A DNA stretch of 64,000 nt, taken from positions 65,269,103-65,333,102 of the forward strand of contig CM057231.1 in the NCBI GenBank assembly GCA_029891385.1, read 5' to 3'. The translations under genes were made by a program, and so were the position numbers. Positions 24,355 to 36,455 of the stretch are shown here, piece after piece. The notes under the pieces are model-generated. The model saw only the letters and a list, made by a program, of their open reading frames with translations, made no database searches and was not told the DNA's origin. The DNA is from Erythroxylum novogranatense. Lineage: Eukaryota > Streptophyta > Magnoliopsida > Malpighiales > Erythroxylaceae. Each line of letters begins with the position of its first letter. Position 1 is the first letter of the stretch.

Positions 24355-26441
24355 TTTTGGAGTTATGTAAATATAGTGCCTCGAAAGCAAGTGTATTTAC
24401 ATGTAACTTTATGTTCTTCGCCATCTGCTTTGTAATGAAAATATTTATTATTAATAAAACAAAAGAGTTTGGTTTTATCTGTATGAGCATTATATATCTG
24501 GTCATAAGGTACCAAGATTCATTTGTAAGTAATATACATATACATAGAGATGTATGGGAAACATGTATATTATTAGAATCAATTAATTGATTCACAGCTG
24601 AATAATCAAGTTGGTCGCTTGATTACGGTTTAGAGATCGTAGTGTTGCGATTTATCTCCATATAAGTAAAGGAGTTTACTTAAAGGGAATGATGAGTTTC
24701 ATATCATGATAGTAGTAGACTATCGATAATGGCACTATTAAATGAATTGAATTAAGTATGTTTTAAGAATAAAGTGGGCGTTACTTTAATCTTAAAACAT
24801 ACAACTTAAGCATTCGCTATTATGAACCACAATCTTGATGAGTGGTGAACTCATATGTGTTTCATTATAATTTTGATATGATCGGAATGGATTTTTACAG
24901 GTATTAATCCAAAGGTTCGCATGTTGGAATTATTAATTGAAACATGTATCAGGGAACATTCACTCAAATAAAGAGTTTATAGTGTTATCATCTCTTCTAG
25001 ATGTTTTAAGGAGATTAAATTGGCGCCAGTAGTTTGATGGACTAGCTACCCATCAAGTCTTAACACTTAGATGAGATCTTATGTGTTAATCACCATATAA
25101 AGTAAAATGAGAGATCTAGAAGGAAAAACCAACATAAGGGTAAAACGGTAATTTTACCCTTTGTTGTGCGGATGGCTATAACAAGGTTCTAAATAGGGTT
25201 TGCAATTGGACATATTCTCATAATATTTAATAATTCAAGAGTTCAACTAATTGCCTTTAGTGGAATGACATTTAGTTAATAAGCTAGAATTAATTCCAAT
25301 GAGATTGAATTATTTCTGGGCTTATTGGAGCTTGAATTATCAAAGTCCAATAAGATTCCCCATTTGGCTTTAAGGAAGGTTATCAAGCTAAGTAAGAAGT
25401 AGTTTGGAGGCTTTAGAATTCCATAATTGAATGATGGGCTTATACTAATTAATGGTTAATTGGAAGCCCATATGTTCATTTAGAAATGGGCTTGTTTTGG
25501 TTTAATGTAATTGATTAGATTAATTATATTAAAACAATTTTTTTTAAATGGAGAAGAAGCCATTTCGAAATTTTGTTAGGTTAGATGTGTAACCACACAT
25601 TTGACATTAAAATACTAAATAAAAATGGTCTTTATTATGGTTCATCATTATTAAATGGAGTTATGAACTTACCATTAAATGGTTTAATGGTCTGCTTTTA
25701 ATGTTGGCATGTAACCTATTTGCATTCATTAGATTAAAAATGAAAAATGTGCATTAGATGGACCATCTTCCTTCTTTCTTCTTGCCAAAACCGAAATGGG
25801 TATTCAATTATAGGTTATGGTCTTTTCAAATAGCCATTTTAAAGATAAATGAAGTAAGTCTCATTTATTGGCTATTTGATGAGTGATTAATGTAAGTGAT
25901 GCATTGGATGCCTCTCACTCTTTCCATTCATGCATATTTCGAAATTGAGATGTAAGAAAGGGTTCTTGCATGGTTTTAGACATTCTCTCCTTTCATGCAA
26001 GGTAGAACCGAATTCTATGTGAAAGAATTGAAAGAGTTTCAATTTTGGTTCTTCTTCTTCTAAGAAAATCTCCTCCAAATATTTCTTCTCCTTTCCCACC
26101 AAAGGATTTTGTTAACCTAGTTGTCCTTGAAGAACAAGTGGTAAATCTAATTGGTTGAGGATACTACAACAAGGAAGAAGATAGATTGCTAAAGGAAAAG
26201 ACTCAAAGGTAAAGGATTTGGATATAAGAAGGAGAGGATAGCGCAATGAGGATTTAAAGTCAGAATAAGGAGTCGGTAATTCCTTTTATCTTGTTCTTGG
26301 TTTTATTATCCTTATACCATATCATGTATGGATTAGCATGCTGATTTGGATATATTGCTTCCGCTGCAAGATGATTTCTTAAAAAGTTTTGAAATCTATC
26401 GTTTCTCCATACTAAGCATGCTTTCTTTTTCCGATCCAACA
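24355..26441 (+). repeat. 3' LTR of copia1 (2,087 bp)
   Basis: Colinear with the 5' LTR throughout. Its first bases are TTTTGGAG instead of TGTTGGAG, so the terminal TG is mutated. Ends CCGATCCAACA followed by the TTACC duplication. Confidence 0.92.
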
Positions 26442-26446
26442 TTACC

Positions 26447-27383
26447 AACAACTTAACAATAATTGAAATTAAACTAAAAGAAGGATTAACTAAAAGTAAT
26501 TAATAAAAATGAAAATAAAAAGTAATTAAAAATAGTAAAAATAAATCAAAAAATGGGGCATGGTTGGTTGGTTTTTATTGTTGTTGGCTTGATTAAAGTA
26601 GGGTTGTTGGGTTGTGTGAGGAGGTTGCTGCGTCTGTCGCAGTTGACTGATGTGGGTGAGAGAAGCTACTGCATCGTGCGTTTGTCTCTGGAGCCGCGTG
26701 AGTGTTGTTGTGTCGGTGGGTTGGACTAGGCTGCGTGAGTGAAGTGGTGAGTGTTGTGGAGAGGGTTGCATGCATGAGGGCTATGGATAGGGCTGCGTGA
26801 GGGATGTGGAGCGGAGAGGGCTACATGTCGTATGTGTGGCTTGTATAGGAGGGGAGCTGTTTGAGTGAGGCTGCGACGTGAGTAAGCTGTGCTATTGGAA
26901 TGGGTGAGTGAGTGTTTGTTTTGGAATGTCCTGTAAAGAATAAATAACATATTAGGTTTTCTTTAATAAATAAATAAAATAAAAATGAAAAAATAAAATA
27001 AATAAAAACATAGATATTTATTTTATTTATTAATTTTATTTATTAATTTTTAATTTTTAATTTTTATTGAGATATTAGAGTATCAATCCAGAATACTAAA
27101 TTGCATAAGTCGAGATATGGCCTTATAAGATTTAGTCTGGAATTCTGAGATCTTCATTCCAGAACACTAAATCACATAAGGCGAGATATCACATTATAAG
27201 ATTTAATAGTTTAGAATTTTTTTGACCACTTTTTCCTTTAAGCCAATAAATTTATGTTTTAAAAACAAACAAATGCATCAAAGAAAGAACTAAAACAAAA
27301 TAAAATAAAATAATCATATTTTGGGTTGCCTGCTGAAAAATACAATTGTTTAACGTTGTTATGCTCAACAGGATCGGTTCTTC
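26447..27383 (-). other. H spacer between integrase and env-like ORF
   Basis: Downstream of the integrase stop is GGGTTGCCTGCTGAAAAATA (27318), a decayed form of the GGTTGCCTCCCAAGAAGCGC phrase found at 61280 and 51773. Further on there is a duplicated 70-bp hairpin-like unit (CCAGAAYACTAAAT..AAGATTTA at about 27086 and 27158), an A/T-rich stretch rich in AATAAA (26940-27060) and a G/T-rich stretch (26560-26940). No gene seen. Confidence 0.55.
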
Positions 27384-28097
27384 TCAAACTTCTTCATATA
27401 ATGGAAGTTCCAAATCACTATTCACCACACTGAAAATCATCATCTCCTCATAGAATGGTTTCAGTTTATGTCCATTAACCTTAAAAATCTTTTTAGTCTC
27501 TAAATTTTTCATTTCCATTATACCATGAGAAAAGATATTAGTAATAACAAATGGACCAAGCCATCTAGAACGTAACTTACCTAGCATAACCTTTAATCAA
27601 GAATTATACAATAACATGTTTTGTCCCACCTCAAATTGTTTCCTCCAGATCATATTATTATGGAACAACTTAGATTTCTCTTTGTAGATTTTCAAATTTT
27701 TGTAAGCATCCAACATTATTTCCTCCATCTATTGTAATTGCAATTTCCATTCCTCTCCAGCTTTTGCTAAATCTATTTTGCAACGTTGCACCACCCAATA
27801 GGCCCTATGCTCAATTTCCACCGGTGGATGGTAAGCTTTACCGAAAAGTAAATGATAAGGAGACATTCCTATCGTTGTCTTGTAAGTTGTATAGTATGCC
27901 CAAAGAGCGTCATCTGGTCGTAAACTTCAATTCTTTCGAATAGTATTCACAGTCTTTTCTATGATGGATTTCACCTCTCTATTTGATACTTTTGCTTGTC
28001 TATTCATTTACGAATGGTATGGCAGCTCGATGATGTACTCCATACTTTCTAAATAGTGTTGCCACAACTTTATTGTAAAAATGACTTCTTTGATCAT
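27384..28097 (-). pseudogene. H integrase, C-terminal half (Athila/Tat type)
   Basis: Starts at the E insertion point within the second catalytic Asp region (NDQRSHFYNK, relatives SDxGSHFCN). Then RKYGVHHR, SNREVKSIIEKTV, DDALWAYYTTYKTTIGMSPYH, LLFGKAYHPPVEIEHRAYW and the C-terminal LRSRWLGPFVITNIFSHG and FKVNGHKLKPFYEE. In the QAEVSNRE motif the catalytic Glu reads Lys (QAKVSNRE). Several stops and at least one shift; the last 67 codons are open. In an intact element this would insert the cDNA in the nucleus. Confidence 0.8.
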
Positions 28098-28575
28098 TGA
28101 CCACGTATTGTTACGTTAGTAAAAATAAAATAACTAGACTACTACAATAGCAGTGGTGAGTCTAGGTCGATCCCACAGAGAGTGTGCACAAAGTTTATAA
28201 AATGAAATTAATTGGTGTTTAGGTTTAACAGGCGGTTTTGTTTTTGGAATAAGAAAATAAAAGGAAACTAGACAAATAAAAAAAATTAAAGAAAATATGT
28301 GAAAAATGATAAAAGTGTGGAATTCGGTAGGGATCCAGTTCTTTGGTTCAATCTCGGCCTACATCCTAAGTAAGCATATTTCATTGATTTGTTGTTCTCA
28401 AACCTCTCTTAGCAACTATTGATCGTGGGTTAATAATTAATCTGAGTTTTCCCTTAGGTTTTGTTTAATCAAGATATGATTGTTAATTAAACCTAACCAC
28501 TGAATAACTTGAGATACGATCTCTAGATTTAATTAGGCGATAGCATTACAAATTAGAAAAACCGATTAAGCAAGG
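28098..28575 (-). repeat. E LTR copy A, first part
   Basis: Matches LTR copy B from 59181: GGTCGATCCCACAGAGAGTG, ATTCGGTA, TTCTTTGGTTCAATCTC, AGCAACTATT. Interrupted at 28575 by the SIRE element and resumes at 41162-41167. Confidence 0.88.
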
Positions 28576-29679
28576 TGAAGTGAATCACACGTTAATACAA
28601 TACTTAGAAAATGATATAAGAATGCACGAGAAGGGGGGGTTGAATTGTGTATTCCCTTTTTTTGAAATTCTTTCAAAAAACGATTTGTTAGAAATAATAT
28701 TCTTTTACAGAACTTCTGATAGATTCTAATTAATCAAAACTTTGAATACTTTTTTTACGAATTAAGTAATGATAACACTTGAATCTAAAAGAGAGATAGA
28801 GTAAGAGTAGTTGACACAACGATTTATCCTGGTTCACCCTACACCGTGAGCTACGTCCAGTCCTCAGAATTCTTTCTGAGATTTCACTATCTCTTCAACT
28901 TTTACAAGTATTCTTTACGAGCCTCTTCAGGTCTCTACAATCGATTCTTTCACACTTAGTCTCGCAGGCTTTCAGACTACTTTCTCGAGTAAAAGTGTTT
29001 GAAAACTTGTTACAGTAAAATAGCTCTCGGCTAATTTGCTTAGTATGCTTTTTACGATCACGTAGATGTAATTTAGCCAATTTTTCAACTAACTTTGCAA
29101 TCTTCGACTTCGACTTGTATTTATAGTCTTCGTCTCTAATTGCTTCTTGATTCTTGTTTCTTGATTCTTGCTTCTTGAATCTTTAAAAGAAATAGTTAAT
29201 CAGTTGAGTTATGTAACTAACTCGAACTGACTCTTGCGTCTTCTTTTTGAGTCCTGCGTCTATCTTTCTTCATCTGTATCTTTTACGCCCGTGTTTCGCC
29301 TCGATTTTTACGCCCGTGTTTCGCCTGTATTTTTCTGCTCGCCCGCATCTGCCTCGTATTTTTTGTTCGTGCGTGTTCAAGGCTCGCATTTCGCTTGTTT
29401 GCGTCTGCGTCTGTTCTTTCAATTCACGTCTACGTCTGTATTTTTCTATTCGTTTGTGTCTGTGTTTGTATTTCTGTTTGTCTGCGTTTGCATTTGTTCT
29501 TTCAATTCACGTCTTCATCTATTTTTATTTTGTGTCTGTGTCTGCATCTTCATCTTATTTCTATTCGTCTGCGTCTTCGTCGCTTCGTCTGTATTGCTTC
29601 GTCTGCTTTTGTTTTTCTTTTATTGTTCTCATTGTTATACATCAAAATTATATCTAAGTGAAGTCATTTTGACTTAACA
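28576..29679 (-). repeat. 3' LTR of SIRE element (1,104 bp)
   Basis: Plus-strand borders TGAAGTGAATCACACG and GACTTAACA. Matches the 5' LTR at 40101-41161. A TATAAATA box on the minus strand lies at 29118-29125. The R/U5-side GCGTCTG repeats differ in length from the other LTR. Confidence 0.93.
29230..29615. repeat. Imperfect TCTGCGTCTG repeat tract in SIRE 3' LTR
   Basis: Irregular repeats of GCGTCTG, CGTCTGTATTT and TCTGCATCTG separated by T-rich runs. The corresponding tract in the 5' LTR (40760-41095) is about 50 bp shorter and differently arranged, which explains most of the LTR length difference. Long plus-strand ORFs here (Phe/Leu/Ser/Arg-rich) are artefacts of the repeat. Confidence 0.75.
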
Positions 29680-29700
29680 ATCTCCCCCTTTTTGATGATA
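29680..29700 (-). other. Polypurine tract of SIRE element
   Basis: The minus strand reads ATCATCAAAAAGGGGGAGAT directly before the 3' LTR, the typical SIRE form. Confidence 0.92.
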
Positions 29701-29898
29701 ACAAATTATATACAAAAAGAAAACAAAATACAAAAATACAATGTTTATAAAAGAAACAAAAAAACTTATCTTCAGAATTCTTTTCTTCGCTCGCTTCACC
29801 ACACCTTTTGAAATTCTTTTCTAACATTTTCTTCTCCTCCTCGCTCATTCCCTTCTCCCCTATTTGTTATAATAAAAATGATTAATGACGATGGCTCT

Positions 29899-32319
29899 TC
29901 AACAGCTCATCATCATCATCTTCAAATCATTCATCTTCTCCTTTATTTCGTTGACTTCTCCGCGTAATTTGTCGATTTCACCAGGAGGCCAATGTGAAGA
30001 GGATTGATCATTCTCTGCTAAGGGTGAAGTGAACGCAATTGTTGTAGCATATGCTTCCGAGGGAGGGATGTAATCTTCATTAATCTCAATAGTCGGTGGA
30101 CGAATGAATACATTTGATTCAGGAAGATCTAAGTCATACGGAGCAGGTGGCATAAGCAACTGTCTTCCTTTCAAGGGTATGCCTTCATCTTGTATAGACA
30201 GAGTATTAGATAAGGGCCTAATACGCAAAACTGTCTGGACAAGTGATTCAACAAATGTCCCTATTACCAGTCTTCCCTTTACTGGACAATCTTCATTCTT
30301 GTCTATAAAGCTACAGCTAGCTCCGTCTAAAATCTCTGTCGAAGTGCATGCCTCATCAATTTTCTGCACTTCTTCTGCAATTTGATCTGCGGACAGATCA
30401 TCATTGATTTCTTCTTCAGGAAATAACTTCGATTTCCCTTTATTCAAATCCAAATGGTATCTTGGCTGAATGTCTGGTACAACCTTTATTATCGATTGTT
30501 CTGTGACGGGATAAATAGTGCATGGTCTGCTGGATATTTTCGTGGGGTATGACTTAGTAGCTGCATCCCTCAAGATATCGTAGAACATCTTTTTGTCTTC
30601 TTTCAGTAAATGCCATGTGTCACTATTTATTAAAATAGGTTGTACGACAGCCATTACCTTCTTCTTTGGTTGATTGCAGATAGCAATAGCAGTCCTCCTC
30701 TTAGTAACAAGTTCAACCATTCTGATTTTCAACTTGTGTCTTCTCAAAATTTTTGAATAGTTGTATACAGTTGGACCAGATTCATCTGATTTCTCCTGTG
30801 GTATCTGAACCAAGTTTGGTTCTGCTGCTGCCTCTGGTTCTGCTTCAATAGGATTCTCCTGAACCAGGCTTATCTCCTCTAGTTCCTCCTGTTGAGCAGT
30901 GGAAATTTCTTTAACTCTGCTATGCTCAATTTCTTTTTCTTTTTGAGCAGCATTCAGGGTATCTTTCTTTCAACTAACCTCCCCAGCAGTGGACACAGTC
31001 TTCTTCCGACTAATCTTTTTAGTATTTTCTTCTGCTTCAGTCAGTCTTGACGATTTCTGCACTTGAGATTTTACTTTTTCAGATTCTGATTTTCTCTTCT
31101 TCTCAGTCTCTTTAGCCTTTTTGGCTGTATCTTCTTCTAGAATAGAGACTAGAGATCTTGTTGCTTTGGGTGCACGAGATTGTGAACCTTCTGCTTGACT
31201 TTGCTCTCTGGCTCTCTTTTCTTCTTGTTCCCTCAGAGTCCGAATCCTCGGTGATCTCTTTGCCTTCTTCGTAATTTCACCCAAAAGATTTTCTCCTTTT
31301 CTTTTCGACACACCTTCTTCTGTCCTCCGAACTGGGTTCTCTCCGCTTTGAGGACTTGCCTGTTTTATCAACGGTCTTCCAATCATTCTTCTTATTTCAT
31401 CTACAGGCAATGTTATACTTACTTGAGATTGAGGCCTTGAAGCGGGAGTCTTCTTCGATACTTTCTCCCCCTCAGTTCTTGTTCTCCTTGAAGAATATGC
31501 TTCTTCTTTAATCACTGTCCTCAGACCCATTCGCCGTATAGTGATTGAGTCAATAGTACTCTTCATTGGTACAATCCTTCTATTTCCTTTGTGTAGAAGG
31601 ACTCCGGATTCCTTAAAAATCCTTGTAAGAAGCATACCGTAAGGATAGCTGTTTGTATCCTTCATCCCCTTAATCATATAATGGAAGATTAAGAAGGGTA
31701 AATCAATAGGATTGCGATTCAGCATATAGAACAAACATTGTTCATCCAGAGTGGTTACCAAATATCTTGAACCTACTCTAGGTAAAATGCAATTAAACAA
31801 AATAGCATGAAGAACCCTAGCTTTTGGGACTAGACTCGAAGTCTTCCTCTCCAAAGGGTCATTCACTCCATACAACTGTTTGCTAACATCTTCTTCATTC
31901 ATGTTAACCATTGTCATCCATTTAGCCTTGGTTGACAGAGTCTCACCAACCGATGGACAATCGGTCACCATCCTTATCAGCTCCTTTGTCACAAGAACAT
32001 ATATACCGTCTACTGAGGATACAATATTGTTGTCTACAAGTTGAGCATTCTTCCAAAAATCAAATACTTCATCGGTGTATACTGGTTCTTGTATTTGGAA
32101 GAAATTCCTCCAACCAGCTCTTTCAATCTCAAGTTCTATGTCCATACCATCCTTCCTTAGTGACTCGAAATCCACATGTCTTCTGAATATCATAGCTGCC
32201 TCCATTGTTTCATAACGAAAACTGACTCTAGAAAGCTTTTCTTCTAGGGTAGGATGCTTGAGAGAATTTAGAAAGCAAGATGAACTGTCTATAGATGAGA
32301 GTAACCGCAATGATCTCAA
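29899..32319 (-). pseudogene. SIRE third (env-like) ORF, interrupted by one TGA
   Basis: One frame of 807 codons with a single TGA at 30970-30972. There is no AUG at the 5' edge of the open frame; the first in-frame AUG is codon 39 (METM..EAAMIFRRH begins there). The N-terminal 220 residues resemble the env-like/plant transposon domain: RRHVDFESLRKDGMDIE, WRNFFQIQEPVYTDEVFDF, LFYMLNRNPIDLP, YGMLLTRIFKES, IRRMGL. Then a long basic, Lys/Arg/Glu-rich linker (residues about 285-445), the stop, and a C-terminal region ending in a short coiled-coil-like EIDKLRGEVNEIKEKMND. No signal peptide or clear membrane segment. Its place after pol matches SIRE1 ORF2; function is unknown. Confidence 0.78.
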
Positions 32320-32467
32320 CTTTAGGCTATTTGAAGGGTCTTATCACGCATGCCCTAGAATTGTTGGGATTTTAAAGATCGTGAAGCGTTTTCCTCCAAA
32401 ACTTTCTTGTCAGAGAAGTTACCAGCTGTAACTCACTGTTTCTGACGCCGTTAATTTTGACGTCCCT

Positions 32468-34175
32468 TTAGCCTGATTGTTCGCTTAACATAACCATGTT
32501 AAGGTTGCGTCTGATCTTTTGGAATCGTTCTTCACTCAATGGTTTAGTGAAGATGTCTACCCACTGATACTCTGTTTCGATGAACTGTAGCTTAACCACC
32601 TTCCTCTGAACATAGTCTCTCAAGAAGTGATGTCTGACTTCGATGTGTTTCACTCTCGAATGCTGGATTGGATTCTTTGACAGATTGATTGCACTGGTGT
32701 TGTCACAATAGATTGGAATCTCCTCTTCTTGAACTGAATAGTCTTCAAGTTGATATTTGATCCACAACGTTTGTGAACAACAGCTTGCGGCAGACATATA
32801 CTCTATTTCTGCAGTTGATAGAGCAATTGAGCTTTGTCTCTTGCTTGACCATGAAACTAAGTTTGAGCCAAGAAAGTGACATCCTCCACTTGTGCTCTTC
32901 CTTTCGATTCTATCTCTAGCATAGTCCGCGTCGCAATATCCGATTAACCTGAAATCTTTACCTTTCTCAAACATTAAGCAAAGATCAGTAGTACCTGTGA
33001 GATATCTCATAATCCTATTAACGACAATATAATGAGACTCTCTAGGATCGGCCTGAAACCTTGCACACAAACATACACTGAACAATATATCAGGTCTACT
33101 TGCTGTAAGATAGAGTAAAGAACCGATTATCCCTCTATACAGGGTTTGATCCAACTTCTTACCAAGTTCATCTTTTGACAAAAGGTTTGAAGGATGCATC
33201 GGAGTAGTCATTGACTTCACATTTTGCATATCAAACTTATTCAACAATTCTTTCACATATTTTTGTTGATGGATAAAGTTTTTCTCTTCGGTTTGCTTTA
33301 CTTGCAACCCAAGAAAGAATTTTAACTCACCCATCATGCTCATTTCAAATTCATTTTTCATTAGACTCTCAAACTTCATGCATAATTTCTTTGAAGTAGC
33401 ACCAAAAATAATATCATCAACATAGATCTGTACAATTATAAATTCATTTTCATAATTCTTCCTAAAGAGCGTCTTATCAACTTGACCTCTACTAAAATCA
33501 TTCTCTAAGAGAAAAGTACTTAGATAATCATACCAAGCTCTAGGAGCTTGCTTCAGGCCGTATAAGGCTTTATGAAGTCTATAGACATGATCTGGATTTT
33601 TAACATCCTCGAAACCAGGTGGTTGCTTAACATACACCTCTTTGTCTATAAAACCATTAAGAAAGGCACTCTTCACATCCATCTGAAACAACTTTATATT
33701 ATGACAGACCGCATATGCCAGCAATATCCTAATGGCTTCAAGTTTTGCTACTGGAGCATATGTCTCATTGTAGTCTATTCCTTCTTACTGATTATAGCCT
33801 TGTGCTACTATTCTAGCCTTATTTCGACTCACTCTTCCTGATTCGTCTAACTTATTCTTAAAGACCCATCTCGTTCCTATAATGGATTTCTTAGGGGGTT
33901 TCGAAACTAAGGACCAAACATTATTTCTAGTAAATTGATTCAGCTCCTCTTGCATGGCTAACACCCAAGCTTCGTCTCGAAGGGCTTCGTTAACCTTCTT
34001 AGGCTCTATTTCAGAGATAAAAGCCACATTAGCTTCTCTTCTGAATCTGGACCTTGTCCTAACTCCTTCTGAGGTCTCTCCAATAATCAACTCTTATGGA
34101 TGAGAATTTTTATATATCTCGTCTCTTTTCAGTCTAATAGTTTCTGGAATATCTTCAACTTTGTCTTCTTGCGTA
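32468..34175 (-). pseudogene. SIRE reverse transcriptase and RNase H
   Basis: Continues from the integrase across the S2 insertion (APG|TQED frame is preserved at the CCTGG duplication). Two in-frame TAA codons, 34094-34096 (HP*ELIIG) and 33785-33787 (GYNQ*EGIDYNE), are the only breaks. RT: RWVFKNKLDESG, QMDVKSAFLNG, LYGLKQAPRAWYD and catalytic YVDD at 33413-33424. RNase H: YCDADYARD, ALSTAEIEYMS, IYCDNTSAINLSKNP, VKHIEVRHHFLRD, then WVDIFTKPL and a stop at 32468. All catalytic acidic residues are present. In the family this is the C-terminal end of the gag-pol polyprotein. Confidence 0.9.
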
Positions 34176-34490
34176 CCTGGTGTTAGCCCCAATTTTTTTT
34201 TAAGATTAAGCATGATTAGCTTAAATTGATTAAGTTAGATTAGCATTAATTAAGGTGTCATTAATTAATATGTGGTAGCATTAAAATGTTAGGTGGTGAG
34301 TTAATGAAATTAAATGTGTTAGGTTAAGTGTATTAATGGTCAAATGGGCTTTGGGCCTAAAGAGGAAATGAGAAAAGAAAGAGGAAATGAAGTGGACTTA
34401 AGTGAGTTAGGTTGTAAAGTAAGAAGAAGAGGAAATGAGTTAGGCAAATGGGCCTTAGGGCTTGATGGGCTTAAGTGACTTAAGTAGAAG

Positions 34491-34498
34491 TATAAAAG
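34491..34498 (+). promoter_or_regulatory. Candidate TATA box of S2
   Basis: TATAAAAG preceded by GACTTAAGTAGAAG, same context as in S1. Transcription would start about 30 bp downstream if active. Confidence 0.65.
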
Positions 34499-36274
34499 GG
34501 GAAGAATTAAATGAGTTGTAGGGAAATAAGAGAGAAGTTACGAAATTAAAGGGAGAGAGGGTGAGAAGTATCGTGGAAATGGAGAAGTTTCGGTGGTGGA
34601 GGAGAAAAGAAGAAGAGCTTGCTTAGGGCTTTGATTTCCAAGAGATTCAAGAGGTTTTTGAAGAAAGTTCAAGAAGGAAAAGTGTGGAGGAGAGTCTAAG
34701 CTTCACTTTGAACCAAGAAATCACTTAGTTAAGTAGAGATTCAAGGTAAGCCATGAGTTTAAAGTTTAGTTTTTACTTGGGTTTTGAGTTAGGAAGACTA
34801 AGAATGGAATGGGTTTAGTGATTCTTAAGTCAATTGCATGAAAGTAGTTATGTGGATTTTCAATTGAAGCTATTGTTGAAATGGGTTTTATTTCTCTTGA
34901 AATAGAGCAAGAGAGAGGAGAGGAGCAAGAGGAGGAGCTTCATTTAGCAAGGATTTAGCAAGTATAAGGGGGGTTTCATTTTTATCTTTATGCTAGTAAG
35001 TGATAAATACTACCTTAATTAAAGAAATTATGTTCTTTCAAATTACTTTGTGATGATTTGATTGAGTATAATAGATGTATGAATGCCATTATATGAGAAC
35101 TTGACAGTATATGACATTGCTTGATAAAGTCATGAATTGAATGAGCATGAATATTAGTGAGTTTATGACATTTGAGCTAAGCATGAAAAGCATTTTCCAG
35201 AGAATTAGCTAATTGTATTGCATGAAAATCCATTTTCAGAAAATCAGCTAGTGGACAAGAAAAATCCAGTTTTTATGCATGAAATTCAGTGTTATGTGGG
35301 TTAGTTAAATCCACCAGCAAAGTTACGTGCACGTTGACCAGTATAGCCTTCGCTCGGCTGCCCGATTGTGGCATAGGATGTTCCTTTTTGGACTCCTCAA
35401 CATATGACTACACTTGTGTAGTTCATCAGTAACCCGTGGACTTTTCGAACCATCAGCTATATGTTTACGTGTTAGCATATGTTTGTAAGAATGATGAATG
35501 CATGAATCATGAAATTATGCTTTTAGCTTGATGAATTCACGAAATGCAAGTTGTATGATTTGTTGATGAGAATATTGCCAACAGTATGAGTAATGAATAG
35601 ATTCACTTAGTAGTATAAATATAAACGTGTTACCCTCGAATTTAAAGCTCACCCCACCTTCCCGTCCCCATCTCCAGTGAAGAGCGTGATCTCGAGGAAT
35701 GAGCATAAAAGGCATACTCCAAGATTATGTTTTGATGTATTTCAAGTCAATTGTTGTAAACGATGCTTTAGATGCATTTTAAGAAAACAAGAGTATTTTG
35801 GAAGTGTATTTTGAACCAAGTTGTAAAAGGGCTTGAAATGCCCACTAAAGCATTGTAAGCTACTTGTTTTGAATGAGAATGAGATGCATGAATTACGATT
35901 TATTATGGTCTCTCAAAACCATTTATTATCATGTTTAAGCATAGTATCCAAAGTTGCTTGAAATGGCTTTGGAATCCATGTGGGTAGAAATGCATGTTTA
36001 GTTCAAGTGAAGACGTATATAGAGTTGTGATTGATGAGTGTTATGTAGAAGTAAGAATGTGATTGGGTTATGGTTAATAAGTTTTGCATGAGTGATTGTA
36101 CAAGATCATTATGGTTTGGGTTTGATTAGAATGCTAGGAGTGTGTTGTTGCCATTGAAAATCCATTGGGATAATTAGGTTGTTATGTGTTGTGGGATATG
36201 GAGGATTTAAGTTTTTATGTAGGTACTTGGATTGAAGAGGGTTTAGAGAGTGAAATGTGGTTGTTGGCAGAAAG

Positions 36275-36455
36275 TTACACAGCCTGTGTGAATTTTCACA
36301 CAGACTGTGTAATTTTCTGGTGTAGGAGGCGCAGTTGGCAGTGGGTTACACAGCCTGTGTGAATTTTCACACAGACTGTGTAAATCCATGGTGCAGGGAG
36401 ACGCAGTAGCAGAAAATTACACAGCCTGTGTGAATTTTCACACAGACTGTGTGAT
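36275..36455. repeat. Three 71-bp tandem units with ACACAGNCTGTGT palindromes
   Basis: TTACACAG begins at 36275, 36346 and 36417, period 71. Each unit has ACACAGCCTGTGT and ACACAGACTGTGT separated by GAATTTTC, so the unit can fold into a hairpin. Spacers between units vary (GGTGTAGGAGGCGCAG, GGTGCAGGGAGACGCAG). Immediately upstream of the conserved LTR block. Confidence 0.92.

Larger units (their letters stand above)
16853..26441 (+). mobile_element. copia1: full-length Ty1/copia element, Angela/Tork-like
   Basis: Two LTRs (16853-18947 and 24355-26441), a tRNA-Met primer site, gag, protease, integrase, RT and RNase H in copia order, and a polypurine tract. TTACC at 16848-16852 and 26442-26446 is a perfect 5-bp TSD. 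The interior is 5.4 kb. Every domain is present but frameshifted or interrupted by stops, so the copy is dead. LTRs differ at visible substitutions and short indels, so it is not recent. copia3 (51911-58333) is a second copy in reverse orientation. The Angela/Tork label is from RT motifs and long LTRs. Confidence 0.92.
15682..28097 (-). mobile_element. H: Athila-like Ty3/gypsy remnant, split by copia1 and by E
   Basis: Two pieces, 15682-16852 and 26447-28097, are joined by the TTACC duplication around copia1, so they were contiguous. Minus-strand order is integrase C-terminus, spacer, env-like ORF, which is the Athila order (third ORF after pol). The left side is cut by G2 and the integrase is interrupted at 28097/28098 by element E, so the rest of H would lie outside the window. 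This is the oldest layer of the nest. Confidence 0.7.

Noticed and set aside
29234..29677. 147-codon plus-strand ORF with Phe/Leu/Val-rich, membrane-like protein
   Set aside because: It lies in the GCGTCTG/T-rich repeat tract of the SIRE LTR, is open in three frames at once, and recurs at 40765-41159 for the same reason.
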